From a virus: a stretch of DNA of 64,000 bases. The DNA lies in IMG/VR virus record IMGVR_UViG_3300047994_000054, positions 1 to 64,000 of that record; one strand, written 5' to 3'. Shown piece by piece: positions 62,988 through 64,000 of the stretch (within the stretch, counting starts at the first letter, position 1; every line of letters begins with the position of its first letter). Position numbers and translations under genes: made by a program. The notes below the pieces were generated by a model. That model was not told the origin of the DNA. It did not search any database and saw only the letters and a program-made list of their open reading frames with translations.

Positions 62988-64000
62988 ATGACCACTCGCC
63001 AGTTCCTCTATGAGGACGACTCCCTGTCGTCTCCTCCCAGTGTCACGGGCCTGCCTGACGGCTACGCCCTGTTCACCAACGACGGCCATCTGCACGTCGT
63101 GCGCTCGGGCGCTTGGGTAGACATCACACCCGCCGGCGGTGGCGGTGGTGGCGGCGGTACGGGCAACGGCAATCTGATCGTCGGCACGACGGCGCTCAAC
63201 GACATCAGCGCCTACACCGACAACCCGGACGCGCCTGCGGGCCTGAGCTTCGCGGGCGGCTACGCGAACGAGATGCACCAGCCCTTCACCCTCACGGGTG
63301 CCATGACCGTTGACAGCATTTCGTGGTGGAACGCCACGAGCGCGACGGTGGTGGCTGAGATCGGCGCGTTGTTCGGCACCAACTTCTACCCGTCCGGTGC
63401 CGCACCCGCTGTGACCGGCGAAGGCAAGCTCACCGGCACGTTCTCCACGCCCGTCAACCTTCCCGCCGGGACGCCCGACGAGGCTTTCTACGGCGCGTCG
63501 GAGCCCGGCACCTGGGCCGTGCACTTCTATCAGACGGGTGCTGCCACCAGCCCGGTCGAGGTCACCAACGCCATCGAGGGCGTGCATGGGCTGCTCGTGT
63601 CTCCGCTTCCGGAGGCGTTGTTCATCAACAGCGGAGCTGGCAGCCATTCACCTGGCGCCGCAGCAGCGGCCACGGTCCCGTTTGAGCTTCTCGGTCCGGT
63701 CGATACCGGTGCGGCCTACCCGCCCAGTGACATCGGGAACGCCGGTGATTACTTCCTCGACGTCACAACGCCGGGCGCATTCCAGCTCTACGGGCCGAAG
63801 ACCGGGTCGACGTGGCCTACCAGCGGAGAGATCACCAGCGGGACCGGCACTGTTTTCGCCGGAAGCCTGTCTTCGGGTGCCAACCCCGACAACTCCATCG
63901 GACAGAACGGCGACTGGTTCATCGACTTCGGCTCGACGCCGCCTTTCCTGCACGGACCTAAGACGAGCGACGACTGGTCCTCCAGTGGGGACGCGCTGTT
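62988..64000 (+). CDS. Tail fiber protein, partial (runs off the right edge)
   Basis: ATG 62988 after GAGGAGACG opens at least 337 codons with no stop before the window end. N-terminus: VTGLPDGYALFTNDGHLHVV and a Gly run (PAGGGGGGGGTGNGNL), then a beta domain, and repeats of G.nGD.FiD...lyGPKT...W (IGNAGDYFLDVTTPGAFQLY, GQNGDWFIDF), a motif common in phage fibers. Presumably ends in a receptor-binding domain beyond the window. Confidence 0.82.
   Translation, partial: MTTRQFLYEDDSLSSPPSVTGLPDGYALFTNDGHLHVVRSGAWVDITPAGGGGGGGGTGNGNLIVGTTALNDISAYTDNPDAPAGLSFAGGYANEMHQPFTLTGAMTVDSISWWNATSATVVAEIGALFGTNFYPSGAAPAVTGEGKLTGTFSTPVNLPAGTPDEAFYGASEPGTWAVHFYQTGAATSPVEVTNAIEGVHGLLVSPLPEALFINSGAGSHSPGAAAAATVPFELLGPVDTGAAYPPSDIGNAGDYFLDVTTPGAFQLYGPKTGSTWPTSGEITSGTGTVFAGSLSSGANPDNSIGQNGDWFIDFGSTPPFLHGPKTSDDWSSSGDAL

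Noticed and set aside
1-64000. Integrase, transposase or partition genes indicating a temperate or plasmid life style
   Set aside because: None found in this window. The repressor-like protein and operators alone do not prove lysogeny, and the rest of the genome is not visible.

Overview
The window is a GC-rich stretch of a tailed double-stranded DNA phage (siphovirus plan) that very probably infects an actinobacterium. The evidence is a complete head and tail gene set in the usual order, dense gene packing with many 4-base ATGA/GTGA stop-start overlaps, frequent GTG starts, dozens of small Cys-pair (zinc-finger-like) proteins, and Ku, LigD-type ligase and Rpf-type muralytic domains that are typical of actinobacteria and their phages. 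I see no integrase, no partition genes, no tRNA genes and no CRISPR array.

Layout. (1) 0.0-15.3 kb: apart from one HNH gene at the left edge, all genes are on the minus strand, in long overlapping operons read right to left. They carry early and DNA-metabolism functions: a basic small-protein cluster (12.1-15.3 kb), a Ku-like protein plus an ATP-dependent DNA ligase (10.2-12.1 kb), a RavA-like AAA+ ATPase / small membrane protein / VWA protein trio (7.1-10.2 kb), a WGR protein, a RuvB-like ATPase and a tail of small genes with two HNH proteins. (2) 15.3-15.9 kb: a divergent non-coding control region with 75-bp tandem repeats, a large hairpin and an operator. (3) 15.9-17.1 kb: an orphan plus-strand gene of about 403 residues that ends in a strong terminator. 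(4) 17.5-23.9 kb: plus-strand small genes, many with Cys pairs, including a RyR-domain protein, membrane proteins and an Rpf-like muralytic domain. Several genes here look frameshifted. (5) 23.9-28.5 kb: a promoter/operator, a LexA-type DNA-binding protein without the protease half, a RusA resolvase, an HNH homing-type nuclease, an HTH protein and a GAF-domain protein. (6) 28.5-64 kb: late genes, comprising a large terminase split by a class 3 intein, portal, protease, scaffold, capsid, an unusually placed set of adhesin/fiber genes (38.6-48 kb), head-tail connectors, major tail protein, tail chaperones, tape measure, distal tail proteins and fibers. The last gene runs off the right edge.

How it may work together. 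Ku + ligase form a possible phage end-joining pair. The RuvB-like ATPase and RusA could process branched DNA. The RavA/membrane/VWA trio is an intact AAA+-VWA cassette of unknown role in a phage. Two dispersed palindromic site families recur: GTGTACGATNGTACAC-type operators in front of operons, and about sixteen copies of a GAACGNNCGTTC-type box that resembles the actinobacterial SOS box. The LexA-like protein is an obvious candidate to bind one of them. The adhesin block between capsid and connectors includes an SGNH-esterase-like protein and a pectate-lyase-fold spike, which would suit virion fibers that attack surface polysaccharide.

All functional statements rest on motifs read by eye. 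No database search was run.
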